64,000 bases of DNA from Galeruca laticollis (GCA_963921935.1 OY998179.1:53426222-53490221), one strand, 5' to 3'; shown: positions 1 through 11,650, counted from the first letter of the stretch. Made by a program: numbers and translations. Notes: generated by a model not told the origin, from the letters alone.

Positions 1-712
1 CGTCTAAACTTAAAAGAACGTAATTTGATGGTAATAGTAAGTTATTGAATGATTTACTAATTTCAAAGGAGTCTTTAACATAATATTCATTGTTATAGTC
101 GTAAGATTTTGTCAATATTTCAGTTAACCAAAGAGTAAGAGGTTCAATTGGAGTATTAATTGATGCTACAATTGGTCTAGCTGATAATGTTGGTTTATGA
201 ATTTTAGGTAAGCAATAAAATTTTGCGGAAATACCGTTATAAGTAGTTAACTCTTTTTTTGTACTTTCATCAATTAGTTTTTTATTAAATAATTTTTTTA
301 TTAGTTTGTTACAATTATTAGTGGTTTTAAGAGTTGGATCATTATTCAGTTCTTTATATGATGAGTTATTATCAATTAATTCATTACATAAATCTAAATA
401 ATGTTGTTTTTCCATGATAACTGTGATGTTACCTTTGTCTGATGGTATGACTATTAAATTTGGATTTTCTTTTAGAAATTTTTTTGTTTTATATAACAGT
501 TCTCGGAATATACAAGATTTTTTAGGTTCATGAATATAATTAGTTAATATATTTATTGTTTTAGCAATAACGATATTTCTTTCTTGTTCGTTTTTTATAA
601 ACGATGACATGTAATCAACATTAGCTAATATAGTTTTTATTGAAATGTCCTTGGTAATTATAGGTTCAATGCTGAATTTAGGGCCTAGTGATAAGAACTG
701 TAATATATCCTT

Positions 713-716
<4 letters not shown>
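1..716 (-). CDS. Penelope-like element reverse transcriptase, N-terminal part, cut by window edge
   Basis: The reverse strand is open throughout this stretch and runs off the left edge. The translation reads, in order, a PLE N-terminal block (FLSLGPKFS), the segment VIPSDKGNITVIM, then YCLPKIHKPTLSARPIVASI, and reaches the RT motif A lead-in (VLLSLD) at bases 2-20, so motifs B, C and the GIY-YIG nuclease would lie left of the window. The same SDKGNITVIM and LPKIHKP blocks occur in the PLE at 54.4-56.1 kb, but the two are clearly different families. No stop or frameshift is visible in about 238 codons. Its upstream (right) side is cut off directly by a (TA)n tract, so the natural start is not seen. 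Identification as PLE RT is firm; whether the element is intact cannot be judged. Confidence 0.85.
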
Positions 717-759
<43 letters not shown>

Positions 760-779
760 TATATATATATATATATATA
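716..779. repeat. (TA)n microsatellite
   Basis: Almost pure TA dinucleotide with one GA interruption. It abuts the 5' side of the PLE reverse transcriptase fragment. Confidence 0.97.
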
Positions 780-1326
780 GGTTTTAAAGCCAGCAACATA
801 TCTGAAAACACTTAACAAAATTACAGTTTTAATCAAAACTGCTATTAGAAGCCACATGTTAAGGCTACATACCAACCGAGGTGAGTCAACTTATTTTGTC
901 CCAATGAATGAAAGTAACTATTCGTTGAAAGACGTATTACAATTACCTTTTCCTTTTTAGGCCTTTTTTACCACCACCGTTTACCTTTTTCTTCATTTCT
1001 CGTTAATTTCTTTTCTCCCAAATTCACGACTACTTTTCTCTGTGTGAGCTCTACGAGAAACCACTTTGGTACTGGGCATTTGGTGAGTTCAGATAGTGAT
1101 GATTGTACACCACTCATATTCTAGATGATATTTCCCTGACGAAGGATCCTAGGGCTAGCAGATTAGTCAAACTGATCTCTTCGCATTTTTAGACAGCGAA
1201 TATAGTCTTTTGGCTGTAGTGTTCGCTTTATTCAGTAACCTCAACAAAATTAACTCTGCTAAGCTGCAAATCATATATAACAATAACATAGTTCAAAGAG
1301 AAACTGTTATTAGAATATCAATATTA
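780..1326. other. Intergenic, no gene recognised
   Basis: AT-rich sequence without a supportable reading frame. It contains a short hairpin-like stretch near 1195-1235 (GCGAA ... TTCGC) and a CCTGACGAAGGATCC string at 1136, neither of which I can assign. Confidence 0.5.
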
Positions 1327-1378
1327 ATTCATATTAGTGTTTTAAATGAAACTCACTGTTTCTAGTTAACTCCAAGTT

Positions 1379-1415
1379 GACAATTATTTCGATATTACCT
1401 AAATATCGTCGTCAG
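1379..1415 (-). ncRNA. Hammerhead-like motif in PLE family A end
   Basis: On the minus strand the order is CTGACGA, one unpaired C, stem II GATATT/AATATC with a 5 nt loop, GAAA, a palindromic TAATT segment, then GTC. This is the type I hammerhead core order. Stem I is weak. The motif lies in the 3' UTR of the element, as reported for PLEs generally. Activity is inferred only. Confidence 0.5.
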
Positions 1416-1439
1416 AATGACTTCATATTTTGGGTTTCT

Positions 1440-1920
1440 TAAATGTCTTCTAATTTCCATTCTTCTAAGGAATCCAGTTCTTGTTTCTTATCACAAATAT
1501 GTAGTACTTCTAGTTCTGTGTTAGGTGTCAATGAATGATTGGTGTCAAGTAGATGACTGGCGTAGTGGAATTCATCTGGTTGTTTCAATCTGTATGCTCG
1601 TAAGTGTCTCGTATTTAAAAATTTCTAAGGGGCTGACCCAAATAGACAGCATTACATTCTGGACATTTAAGTTTATATATAGCAGATTTTTTTAATGGTG
1701 ATATTTTTGTTTTTACATTTAACAATTTCGTACTTATGTTACTTTCTGTTTTAAAAGAAATCGTTATATTTGTTGCTAAAGATATTATCTTTGAAATATT
1801 ATTAGAAATATTTACTTCATATTTAATGGTTTTATAAGTTTTTATTTCTTTAGTTTGTTTTGGAAATATTAGTTGTGATGTCACTTTTTCCTCTTTATTA
1901 CTAATTAGGTTATTTATCAT
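1440..1920 (-). pseudogene. PLE family A GIY-YIG endonuclease domain
   Basis: The minus-strand translation contains SAIYKLKCPECNAVYLGQ, the PLE form of the GIY-YIG motif with its CxxC insert, preceded by a lysine and isoleucine-rich linker (residues 1-75 of the open segment 1615-1920). A stop interrupts the frame right after the YLGQ segment, and the rest of the nuclease (His and Glu region) continues at 1440-1610 in a broken frame. In PLEs this domain nicks target DNA to prime reverse transcription. An inverted second copy lies at 3990-4545. Confidence 0.75.
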
Positions 1921-3465
1921 ATGTAAAGGGTAACCGTTGGATGTTGCTATTTATTTAATTGTGTTAACCTCTCTATCAAAATTACATTTGTTCATAGGAA
2001 CTGAAAATGCTCTATGTATAATTGAATTAAATGCCGCTGGTTGATGGGACATGGGATGATTGGAACTTTATGGAATAGTCACAGCAGTGTGTGTTGGTTT
2101 ATGGTTAATCGAATAATCAAGTACATTATGAACTATTTGAATTTTTAAATGAAGAAAATTGATTGAACTATTTTCTTCAACCTCTAATGTTAATTTAATT
2201 TTTGGGTGTAAATTATTAATGTGGTTGAAAAATATATCCAATTGTCGTTAACTAACCATAAAACAAGCTAATATGTCATCTTGATATCTATTACTTTCAA
2301 AGATTTTTCTTTCTAAACTGTCCATAAAAATGTTTGCCAATTGGCGATATAGGGCTTCCCATTGGTAAACTTCATTTTGAACATATATCTTAATGTCAAA
2401 AGTGAAATAATTCTGATTAATACATACATCAATTAAATTAAGTATATCTGATATCATTCCTGAATTAATATTTTTATCTTCTAGTAACTTCCTTACAAGT
2501 ATTAGACATTATTTAGGAGTTATTTTAGTGAACATATTGGTAACATCAAATGAAATAAGCTTAGAGCTATCTTGCAAGTTGAATGCTTTTAATTTTTTTA
2601 TCAGTTCCATTGAATTTCTAATTGAATATATAGATGTATAACCGTAACTATTAAGTATATTATTAAGTTTCTTTCCAATATATTATTAGGAGTATTAACA
2701 TAAGAAACTACAGGTCTAATTGGTTTCGTTATTCTATGTAATTTAACGGTTCCATATAATTGTGGAGAATGAGGATTCTCATTTATGATGGACCCCTTTT
2801 CGTAATCACTGAAAAGATAATTTGAAATATCAACAATATCTCTAACATTATTAGAATACTTTTTTATTGGGTCTGCTCTAAGAACTTTTACATCGCTAGA
2901 TTCTATAAAATTATATATCTTAGAATTATAATCATTAGTTGTCAATATGACAGTAGCGTTCCCCTTGTCCGATTTTGTAACTGTTAGGTTACTATCTTCT
3001 ACTTTCTTTTTTATTGAATTTAAAACTGTAATGTAATTTTTTGTTTGACGTTTGAAGGTTCAATATTTTTGATTAAATTGGCAATTTGTAGTTTCTCATG
3101 AAGAAATTTATTTGAATTAGATTTTAAAGCTATTTCTGACTCTGTAGCCATTATCTGTTTAATATTATTCGTAAATTATGGTGGTATGCCGTACCTTTAT
3201 TTAATAATTCTATTCCACTATCTGTAAAATTAGTGTCTGAAAGGTTTTCATATCGTGGTGCAAAGTGTGTTGGTATGTAATTACTTACAGTGTCATGATG
3301 TTTATGGTATTGAACTTTATATTGTGCGTGTTCAAGTTTCTGTAGCTTTGGTTCTTGTTTCTTAAATTTCTTGTGTTTCATCCTGCTGACACTTTCTCTC
3401 ATTTTGTGATCTACACAGCCAAATTCTACTGGATGTAGTTGGAATGTGAGTTCAGAATGTACCAC
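1921..3465 (-). pseudogene. PLE family A reverse transcriptase, disrupted
   Basis: Three separate open segments on the minus strand read successive parts of a PLE RT. At 3465-3151 is the N-terminal domain, with the motif LSDTNFTDSGIELLNKG. At about 2980-2601 are SDKGNATVIL and then PQLYGTVKLHR and KPIRPVVSYVNTP. At 2457-2248 is the thumb region, where DDILACFMVS probably covers part of motif C. Frameshifts and stops separate them, and motifs A and B near 2460-2600 read only in broken frame. The product would have reverse-transcribed the element RNA; it is not functional here. The sequence differs strongly from the PLE at 54 kb, so this is a separate family. Confidence 0.75.
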
Positions 3466-3685
3466 TTCTATGTAGCTGTCTAAGGAGTCCCTTATAATAA
3501 ACCATTTCTTACATTCTTCTTTTAGCCAAACTCGTTGAGCACATTTTATAGATTTTTGTGCTTGAGGTGTTTTAGTATGGCATATTATATTTACCTAATT
3601 TGTTATTACTTCTTTTCTAAGGCAGTCTTGGTTTTTGTTGTAACTTCTGGTACAGTCGGGTCAAATCTTCTCTCGAAGATTTTTT

Positions 3686-3775
3686 AATGAAATTAACTGT
3701 GTCAACCCTTACTTTGTGGAATCTACTCATATTAGTGTTTTAAATGAAACCTATTGTTTCTAGTTAACACAGTTT
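3686..3775 (+). repeat. PLE family A pseudo-LTR at the element's 5' side
   Basis: Same sequence, in the same orientation, as 1327-1395 and as the dispersed copies at 12.3, 35.0 and 51.3 kb. It separates the minus-strand RT from the inverted plus-strand 3' copy. Confidence 0.75.
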
Positions 3776-3777
3776 AT

Positions 3778-4545
3778 TGAAAAATTTAACTTTACTCACC
3801 GAAAACCAACACACACTGATGTGACTATTCCATGCAGTTCCAATCATCATATATCCCATAAACTAGCGGCATATAATTCAATGATACATAGAGCATTTTC
3901 AGTTCATATGAACAAATGTAATTTTAATAGAGATATTAACACAATTAAACAAATAGCAACATCCACGGTTACTCATTACATATGATAAATAAACTAGTTA
4001 GTAAAAAAAAGAAGAAGTGGCATTACAACTAATATTTCCTAAACAAATTGAAGAAATAAAAACTTATAAAACCATTACATATGCAGGAAATATTTCTAAT
4101 AATATTTCAAAGATGATATCTTAAGGAACAAATACAACGATTTCTTTTAAAACAGAAAGTAACATAAGTACAAAATTGTTAAATGTAAAAACAAAAATAA
4201 CATCATTAAAGAAATCTGGTGTATATAAACTTAAATGTCCAGAATGTAATATTCTCTATTTGGGTCAGATTCTTGGAAATTTTGAAATCCGATACAGTGA
4301 ACACTTACGAGCATACAGATTATAACAACCAGATATATCCCACTACGCCAGACATCTACTTGAGACCAATCATTCATTGACACCTAACACAGAACTGGAA
4401 GTACTACATATTTGTGATAAGAAACAAGAACTGGATTTCCTTGATGAATTGGAAATTAGAAGACACTTAAGAAACCCACAATCTGAAGTCGTCCATGAAC
4501 AGATGAATCTAGGGAATTCTCCACTTTTAGACTGTCTTCTTAAGT
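3778..4545 (+). pseudogene. Inverted 3' copy of PLE family A (linker and GIY-YIG)
   Basis: This plus-strand stretch is the reverse complement of 1440-2110 apart from scattered substitutions and indels. It again encodes the GIY-YIG region (GVYKLKCPECN, then an ILYLGQ-like segment), here with several stops. It contains no RT motifs, so it is a 5'-truncated copy attached head-to-head to the minus-strand element. Confidence 0.75.
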
Positions 4546-4795
4546 GATAATTGTAAAGATCAGCAGAAACAGTTTTCCCGGTTTACTGTATCATTGCACA
4601 GGTATACTGATCTTAATTGGGAAAAATGATATCCATGATATCCCTATAAGGCTAATAATATCTAAGGTTTAATATTCGTAATATCGTATCTTCTTTTCTC
4701 TATTAAAATATATTGAGTTAATCACAAGATAGGTCACTTCTTGGACTAGCCAAAAATAATTAAACATCAGGTGGGCGTCAAATGAAATGTAACTT

Positions 4796-4975
4796 CTGTC
4801 ATTCTGACGATGATATTTAGGTAATATCGAAACAATTGTCAATTTTTTAGAATTTTTAACATTTTTCAATAAACTGTGGAGTTAACTAGAAACAGTAAGT
4901 TTCATTTAAAACACTAATATGAGTAGATTCCACAATGTAAGGGTTGAGACAGTTAATATTAATTCACCTTATTTA
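4796..4975 (-). repeat. PLE family A terminal sequence (3' end of plus-strand copy)
   Basis: Inverted relative to 1327-1395 and 3686-3775; includes the hammerhead-like motif and the GTTAACTAGAAACAG block. Confidence 0.75.
4804..4840 (+). ncRNA. Hammerhead-like motif, inverted PLE family A copy
   Basis: CTGACGA (4804-4810), an unpaired T, perfect stem II GATATT (4812-4817) with AATATC (4823-4828), GAAA (4829-4832), self-complementary CAATTG and the cleavage triplet GTC (4838-4840). Same structure as 1379-1415 on the other strand. Confidence 0.55.
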
Positions 4976-6570
4976 TCAGCATAAATATCGATAGATTGAA
5001 TCCTCTTTCAGGGGACATAAATTAAAGATCAAATACTTACTTGAAACTTATTTGTACATATCGGGTATATCCGTATATACGGTAGAAATAATCCTTGTAT
5101 ATAACTGTATGTATTTTGTTTTAACGTACTTGAATTCTTTTCAATTTCATTATTGATAAAGCTTGAGTCATATTCATTGGATGCTTTTCTTTAATAGTAC
5201 CTACCAACTCGTTATTTACAGTGGAAGAATCACCCAAAAATTATCCCTGAGATGATTTGTCGTGTATTTAATTTACTTTAATTCCTATCAGCGACTAACA
5301 AGGGACAGAAAACAAATAGATACTTTCTCGTCATAAGAACCAGAGATAAATAAATTCTCGTGCTAATGAACTAAAAAAAACTACCAAAGAATCAAGAATC
5401 TAAACAGTCATTTGTATTATAGGATTAATGCTAACGCCAATTCCTGAGCAACGCTCCCGAATGGAAACACCTTTGTAAAGTCCTTCAGACGACAATCACT
5501 ACACGGAACGACTGCCCGAATCAAGTTTGTCAGAGTCTTTAGATGTGCTCACGATACGTACATACAATATATAATTAAAAATGAAAAATTCAAGAAATAA
5601 TTTACAATAAAAATAGTACATTCTATAAATCAAGTTACTTACAATAATTACTGTAACGCTGGATGAATTTGTAGCAAATTCTGTCAAAATCGTTTTTCCA
5701 ATTATGCCTTTTCTAGAGTAAATTATTTTACAAATTGTATCAAGATTTAAATTAATAAAAATTGGAACCGCTAAAATTTGGATGCAGTCTGAAATGATAA
5801 TTTGGAGAAAATAAAACCCAAAATTTTATATAAAATGATTTTAACGCAACCCTCAATAAATTGAAATTATTATTAAACTTAAATGGATCAAAAATCATGC
5901 AAGTGCATTCCAAAATTCTATGAACCAATTGGCAATTCACTAATACATTCTACATACCCAATACAAAAATTTTCGAAACTAGAAACCATAAAAATAATCA
6001 GTGAAAGAATTTGTTTTCCAGTCGCTCGAATTATTTTTTCAAGATTCGTGAGAAAAATCAGAGCAGTCCACGGAAATAAAAATTAATAAATCCAATACCT
6101 ACGAATTTGCTCCAGTTAATTTATAAATTTAATTACCTGATTAAAACGGCTACACATTCAATGTAAAAATGTGGAAAGTATATATAGACCACACTCAAAT
6201 TTTTTAGTTTTCCTTAATTCTGATAGACGGAATGGGAAAATTAATTTTCGACTGTTTATTTTAGAAGTTACCAAAGAAGGCAAATCATTCTTGAACTCAA
6301 AAGGAAAAATTTACATCGAGAATTATGTTTAGAATGTAAAAAGAAGTTCAATGTTTTGTTGGTTTGTTGCTGTGGGAAAGTTTTGATTTTTTTTTTGAAT
6401 ATTGAACCGAATGGATTTGAATATTCATTTTAGAGACAATATACAGGTTGTTTCATGTAGCGGTATGAAATATTGTTACAGTATTAATAACAAAAGAATC
6501 ATAAAGAATTAATAATCATATTTTCAATTCTAAGATTCTTACATATACTTTGTAAACTACGATTAATAGA
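4976..6570. other. No gene recognised
   Basis: AT-rich sequence with only short, low-complexity reading frames and no domain that I can recognise on either strand. Probably decayed intergenic DNA. Confidence 0.5.
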
Positions 6571-6577
6571 GTTGTTA

Positions 6578-6670
6578 CGAAACAGCACACTAGTATAGTC
6601 CCTAAATCCGACTCTGTCTAAGCCAGGTATGGAAGTAAAAATTATGGCCGACGCGCAGGGTTTCCTAGAA
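6578..6670 (-). repeat. Left arm of inverted repeat around Gypsy-1
   Basis: Reverse complement of 8424-8522 with a few mismatches; both contain GGAAACCCTGCGCGTC and CATACCTGGCTTAGACAGAG. Confidence 0.85.
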
Positions 6671-6692
6671 TTGTTTACGAATACATGGTTTT

Positions 6693-7022
6693 TGTTACCA
6701 GTCTTATCTAGAAAATGCCAGAAAGCCAATTGTTTTTGTAATCTAGAATTCTCTAGTAAAAAAGGCACTAATATATATAAAGGACCGGTCAGCGGATAAG
6801 TTAGTGGATAATTTGAAATCGTGAGATAAACAAGTGAATAAGTGAATATGAATTAGTGAACTGCTGATATAAACCAATAATTAAGTTTGTGTGCAAGTAA
6901 ATTAAGTGTTGTGAGTAGTTTAGTGTTTAAATAAATGAGTAAGTAGCCATACCGTGTGTTGAATGTTTATCCCACCCGTAATAAACTCGTTTACTGTTTA
7001 AATAAATTAGAAAAGTATTACA
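6693..7022 (+). repeat. Gypsy-1 5' LTR
   Basis: Begins TGTTACCAG and ends ATTACA. It aligns over its length with the solo element at 12449-12785 (shared GTAAGTAGCCATACCGTGT and TTTAAATAAATTAGAAAA). Length is about 330 bp. A TATATAAAGG segment at 6772 is a plausible TATA box for the LTR promoter. Confidence 0.8.
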
Positions 7023-7023
7023 T

Positions 7024-7039
7024 TGGTGTCAGGTGTGGG
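7024..7039 (+). other. Primer binding site (tRNA-Leu-like)
   Basis: TGGTGTCAGGTGTGGG follows the LTR end by one base. It starts with the TGG that pairs with a tRNA CCA end and resembles the leucine-tRNA primer sites used by many insect Gypsy elements. Confidence 0.65.
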
Positions 7040-7066
7040 GTAATATAAATTAATATCTACGTAAAA

Positions 7067-8302
7067 ATGGCCAAGAGATTAAGGGATCTGGAAGTGGCGG
7101 AATTAAGAGCAGAATTGGAAGATCGTGAGTTGGAAACGTCCGGTAAGAAAAGTTAATTAGTAGAAAAACTTAAAGTGGAACTGGAAAATGACGGCTTTGA
7201 TCCAGAAACAGCTTTATTTAATGACTAGGCTTCCACCTTAATCTCGTCAATTTCTGCTAACATGGACGAGAAGATTTTTGCCATGGAAGAGAACATAGAC
7301 GAGAAGATTTCTGCTATGAAAAACGACATTTCTGCTAACATGGACGAGAATATTTCTACTTTGAAGAATGATATATCGGCTAACATGGTCGAGAAAATTT
7401 CTGCTGTGAAGAACGATATTTCTGGCATGGAAGAGAAGATTTCTACGAATGTGAAAAGCGAAATTTGGGCTATAAAGAACGATATTTCTGCTATGAAGAA
7501 CGACATTTCTTCTAATATGGACGAGAAGATTCCTACTTTGAAGAACAATATATCTGCCCATATCTTATTAATGAAAAACGACATTGCTGCTGACATTGAA
7601 AATGAAATTTCGTCTCTAAAATCTGAAATCGAGGATAAGATGTCAACGATGGACGAGAAAATCGAGAATAAAATGTCATCGATGGACGAGAAGATTGAGA
7701 ATAAGATTACAACGATAGACGAGAAAATCAAGGAGTTAGAGGAAAAGATTGCCGATTCAAGAACGCTAGGCACGCCAGCGGAAGAAAAGAAGACCGAGCA
7801 AACCAAATCTTGCAAGACCGAAACACACTCTAAGTTAGAAGACATTGGTAGTTTCACCCGAGTCAAGGCCCCAACGTTCGATGGGAAAATGTCGTCGGCC
7901 AATTATGTGAAACAGTTTGAAGCAGCCGCTAGAGTGAATCATTGGTCCGATAAGGAGAAGGCAGTGAACTTAAACATCGCGCTTCGCGGAGATGCCATAG
8001 ATGTACTTCAGACGACACCTCTTAAAGAAGCGGATGACTTTGAGCAGCTAAATAAGAAGCTGGACATGTGATACGGTCACGAACATCTAGAACATTAATA
8101 CCAATCCCAGCTGAAGAACCGAAGGCAGAAATGTGACGAGGTACTTCAAGAATATGAAGTGGATATTGCCCGACTCGTTCGATTTGCTCATCCATCAGCA
8201 GTAGAGAACATGATGGAATGTCTAGGCATACAGGCGTTTATTGATGGCTCACGTGACCCCGATATGCGGAGGACTATTCTCTTAGCCCATCCCAAAACAT
8301 TA
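7067..8302 (+). pseudogene. Gypsy-1 Gag with SAP domain and repeat-built coiled coil
   Basis: From the ATG at 7067 one frame runs through the whole region with four stops (near 7154, at 7226, and two near 8070-8095). Residues 1-50 look like a SAP nucleic-acid-binding motif (LRDLEVAELRAELEDREL ... LVEKLKVELENDGFDPE). Next come about 160 residues of near-repeats such as MDEKIS and MKNDIS, a long coiled coil. After that follows a Gypsy Gag capsid-like block (TFDGKMSSANYVKQFEAAAR, then ALRGDAIDVLQT). Gag would package element RNA. The frame ends at an internal deletion joining it to pol at about 8303. An antisense open frame over the coiled coil is only a shadow. Confidence 0.8.
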
Positions 8303-8449
8303 GTTGGAGATATTGCAAAGCCTCTAACTCGATTTACAGAAGAAGCAAAACCTTTCCAATGGGACGAAGACTGTCAAACGGCTTTTCAAACCTTGAAGAG
8401 GCATTTAACCACGGCGCCGATATTAGGAAACCCTGCGCGTCCGCCATAA
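8303..8449 (+). pseudogene. Gypsy-1 pol remnant (RT to RNase H connection)
   Basis: In frame with the preceding Gag, residues reading VGDIAKPLTRFTEEAKPFQW followed by TAFQTLKRHLTTAPILG match the connection segment after the RT thumb in Gypsy Pol. Protease, the RT core and everything downstream are missing, so more than 1.5 kb was deleted between capsid and connection. Confidence 0.8.
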
Positions 8450-8522
8450 TTTTAACTTTCATACCTGGCTTAGACAGAGCCGGATTTGGGGACTATACCA
8501 GTGTGCGGTTCCGTAACAGAGT
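8424..8522 (+). repeat. Right arm of inverted repeat around Gypsy-1
   Basis: Inverted partner of 6578-6670; starts inside the pol remnant (GGAAACCCTGCGCG) and ends at CCGTAACAGA. Confidence 0.85.
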
Positions 8523-9549
8523 GATGAATTTATGTTGATTCTCGTCAATTAATATTCTGATATTCGATGGTCTTGGATACTTGGATACACTTACTCCATA
8601 TTTTTCAATAAGGATTGTTTTTCATAGGCTACAGTTTGTTGTTCATTCAATTGATCCTACGGATAAATTCCCTGGTCTTAAGTCAAAAACAAAATTCATT
8701 GGAATAAAAATGAATTGTGCCGCAATGAATTCTGAATGAAAATTTCAAAGTTCATATCATAACTAATATCATTCCAAACTACCATATTAAATACTGGACA
8801 CATTTTTCATCAATAGTTTTGTTCCTCTCTCATAAAACCTGTCTGTCGTCAAGTATCAAAAAAGCTTGGAAACCAATGACGATGAATCATAAAGAACACG
8901 TTTTGGTTTAATAATAAATTTTCATTTGTTTGGAGTGCATGGGTTTTGAATTGAGATAGGTAGTACCGTATAATACGATCAGTAAGAATCAATAATACCT
9001 TGTTGGTCCTGAAGGCGTGAATTTAGCCATTTTTATTATAAATCAATTTCTATTGATACTCATTTTATTTATATTCAATAAGGTGAGAAATATATTGTCC
9101 ATTACTGAACCTTTTTTTATCTGTGGTTTTAAAAACAACTAAATTGTATTCAAAACTCATGAAGAGATGTTCTAAATAGAAGTAAATGGATAAAGTTATG
9201 GTAGTGTATTCTAGATTCTCAGTATTCTGTAAAGTTGCAAAGTTTCCAACTCGCAAACTTGAGGTTAATATGAGAACGAATATAAAAATATGTTGAATAT
9301 TGTTTGTAAAAGCAATTTGGAAGTCTTTAAACGCTATACAAATTGTGGCAGCTGACTTTATTCTATGGTCAGATACTATGCACAAACTTCGACTTTTATA
9401 TTGTCGAAACGAAAGAAGGAGAAAATGTACTTTCATGAAAATACAATTTTCAGTTGTTATTGAAAATAATTTTGTTAGTACTTTCCGAACCTTTCACTCA
9501 ATATTTGGCTATAGTTCAATCCCTTTCATAGAACTTTTGTATCATCAAA

Positions 9550-9600
<51 letters not shown>

Positions 9601-10960
9601 TATGGATATTAAATCCTATCGAAATGGCTGGATCTGTGATAAGATTCAGAGATACCTCATATGATATCAACCAATTCGCTCAGTTTTCAAAAAACAGATT
9701 ATTCTCTAATAGCAATTTGCAATTGATTGTATGCAAGTTTGATGCTATGATTTTGAATATGGTACCAGTGCTCTCACTCAATTTCCTCACTCACATTCCG
9801 AACTAATAAATCATTATCAAATCTTGGAGCTAATGACAATATTCTAGTAAGAATGTTTTTCTCATGCCACACTTTTCTGAAACAGTGACGTTCTTGAATC
9901 TCACATTTTTTAAACCGATCGAATTAGTTCAACCAGCGTTGCTCTATATTTGTTCCTCGGCTTTACTTGAAAAGAAGGTGAATTCCTTATGGTTAAAGGA
10001 GTTCTATTACGTACAATATCAACTATCACACAAATTAGCGGAAATGTCTGGTAACACGATATATCTTTTCAAAATGGTGAATGTTTTATAATCAAATTCT
10101 AGTATATTCTTATTCTGTGTCAATAAAAACGTTCAAGGTTACTGGTAATTAACGGGAAATTCGAGAATTCATGTTATTCCCGAAGAAGATATTTCAAATA
10201 CACCTCGCAGTATTGAGGGATTGTTCAATTTATAAAAATTACAGTATTGTTTAGAGGTGAACAATTCTTTTCAATTTGATTTTTGACTTGCAGTAAATAC
10301 TTAAAGCTTGTGAAATGTCTGAGTGTCACAAAGTAAATTTCCAGTTGAATACCATTTCATGTTGAGTTTTTAAATTAAAAAGCTACCTGTGGTTTCTTGA
10401 GAAGTTTCTAAGCGAAATCTTTCGATTTTCCAATGACTTGCTTTCTAAGGAGTTAACAGCATTAATAACTTACTTTCAGTATTGACCTGATTGTGAATTG
10501 GTTGGTTCCCTTAAACTTTCCGAAGTATGTGTCTTCTCAAGTTGGCTTGTGCGGTAAAACTTCGCTGGAAATGTGTCTTCTTTGTTTTGATAAATGCAAT
10601 ATATTCTGGATAAATTTACTTTTTCATTTCAAATTAAATACAAGTACCCATGGCAATGCACACGGAGAAAAAATATTTTCATGGATTCCAATATTTAAGT
10701 TACTATCTCATTTCAATTTATTTACAATGCATAAGCAGTTCCTGAGAGAATCTGTAGGCAGCGTCTTTATAATCGATTTTTCAATATAATATATTCGAAA
10801 TATGTTATAAGTATTCAAAATAATTAAGCATAATTACATTGTTTGAACTAAAATTGCTAGTTTTCCAAAAAAAATCTTCATTCCACTTACATTGTTGTAG
10901 TGGTTACAGATCTAAATAACCGGTTTTAAAGATTAAAACCCACTTTTCCGCATATGTAAC
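8523..10960. other. No gene recognised
   Basis: AT-rich DNA with short frames that lack recognisable domains. One (TA)n tract lies at 9552-9596. Confidence 0.5.
9552..9596. repeat. (TA)n microsatellite
   Basis: Uninterrupted TA dinucleotides. The apparent isoleucine-tyrosine peptide across it is not a gene. Confidence 0.97.
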
Positions 10961-10961
10961 A

Positions 10962-11650
10962 GGCCCTGAACAATATTTTATCATACAATTATCACTTGTA
11001 TACACTTCGGGGGATGAATCGTGCTAACTAACCAAAATTTCTCCAAAAATAACCAAAAATGTAGGATATCTGGATTTACAGGACCTGCGGTACTCGCTTT
11101 AGTCAGTTGAAAATCAATGGGGTACATCTATGAGACGCCTTGAAAAATATTCAATTACAAAATTGGTCACATGTGTACACTCCGGAGGCTGTATCGTGCT
11201 AACATACCATAGTTCCCGTTGTACTGGCTTTAGTGTGCTGACTATCTAAAGAGTTCATCTTTGAGATGCTCGGAATAATATACAATCATAAAATTGATCA
11301 CTTCTATATACCCCGGAGGCTGCATCGTGCTTACAAACTGAAATTTCTCCAAAAATGTCGCACTAAAAGTACTATAGCATCTGTTGTTCTGGCTCTGGTG
11401 AGCTGTACATCACTAAGGTTCATCCGTGAGATGTCCTGGATAATATTCAATTATAAAATTGGTTACTTGTTGGACTCCGGAGTCTGTATCGTGCTAACAA
11501 ATTAAAATTTCTCAAAAAATGACAAAAATGTCAAGTACCATAGCTTCCGCTGTACTGGCTCTGGTAAGCTGAAAATCAATATGGTTTATCTGTAAAATGT
11601 CCTGAACAATATTCAATCTTGTTGCACTCCGTAGGCTGTACAGTGCTAAC
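10962..11650 (+). repeat. Tandem array, ~130-175 bp monomers, five copies
   Basis: The landmark TCGTGCTAAC (or a one-base variant) recurs at 11019, 11194, 11325, 11489 and 11640. Each monomer also contains CCTGAA(C/T)AATATTCAAT, ACTCCGGAGGCTGTA, and CTGGTGAGCTGAAAATCAAT-like blocks. The 131 bp interval reflects an internal deletion. Confidence 0.85.

Larger units (their letters stand above)
1327..4975. mobile_element. Penelope-like element family A: minus-strand element joined to an inverted 3' copy
   Basis: A minus-strand PLE (RT about 3465 to 2250, GIY-YIG 1960 to 1440) is followed on its 5' side by a plus-strand copy of only its 3' part (3778-4545 plus UTR to 4975). The shared terminal sequence containing GTTTCTAGTTAAC occurs three times: 1327-1395, 3686-3775 and, inverted, 4796-4975. 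The minus element is therefore bracketed by direct pseudo-LTRs while the whole locus has outward-facing inverted 3' ends. Both halves carry stops and frameshifts, so the locus is dead. The arrangement matches that of the other PLE loci at 30-33 kb and 53-56.7 kb. Confidence 0.8.
6578..8522 (+). mobile_element. Gypsy-1: internally deleted LTR retrotransposon framed by a ~95 bp inverted repeat
   Basis: Contains a 5' LTR, a primer binding site, a gag pseudogene and a fused scrap of pol. No 3' LTR follows. Instead the last ~95 bases (8424-8522) reappear inverted just left of the LTR (6578-6670), so the locus is a rearranged derivative rather than a normal insertion. The related solo LTR at 12.4-12.8 kb confirms the LTR limits. 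Confidence 0.75.

Noticed and set aside
1136..1155. CCTGACGAAGGATCC as another hammerhead core
   Set aside because: No GAAA box or stem II partner follows at a suitable distance.
7225..7902. 225-codon minus-strand frame rich in Ser, Phe and Ile
   Set aside because: Antisense shadow of the repetitive Gag coiled coil; the plus strand has SAP and capsid motifs.
9300..9806. 168-codon plus-strand frame
   Set aside because: It runs through the (TA)n tract and has no recognisable domain on either side of it.
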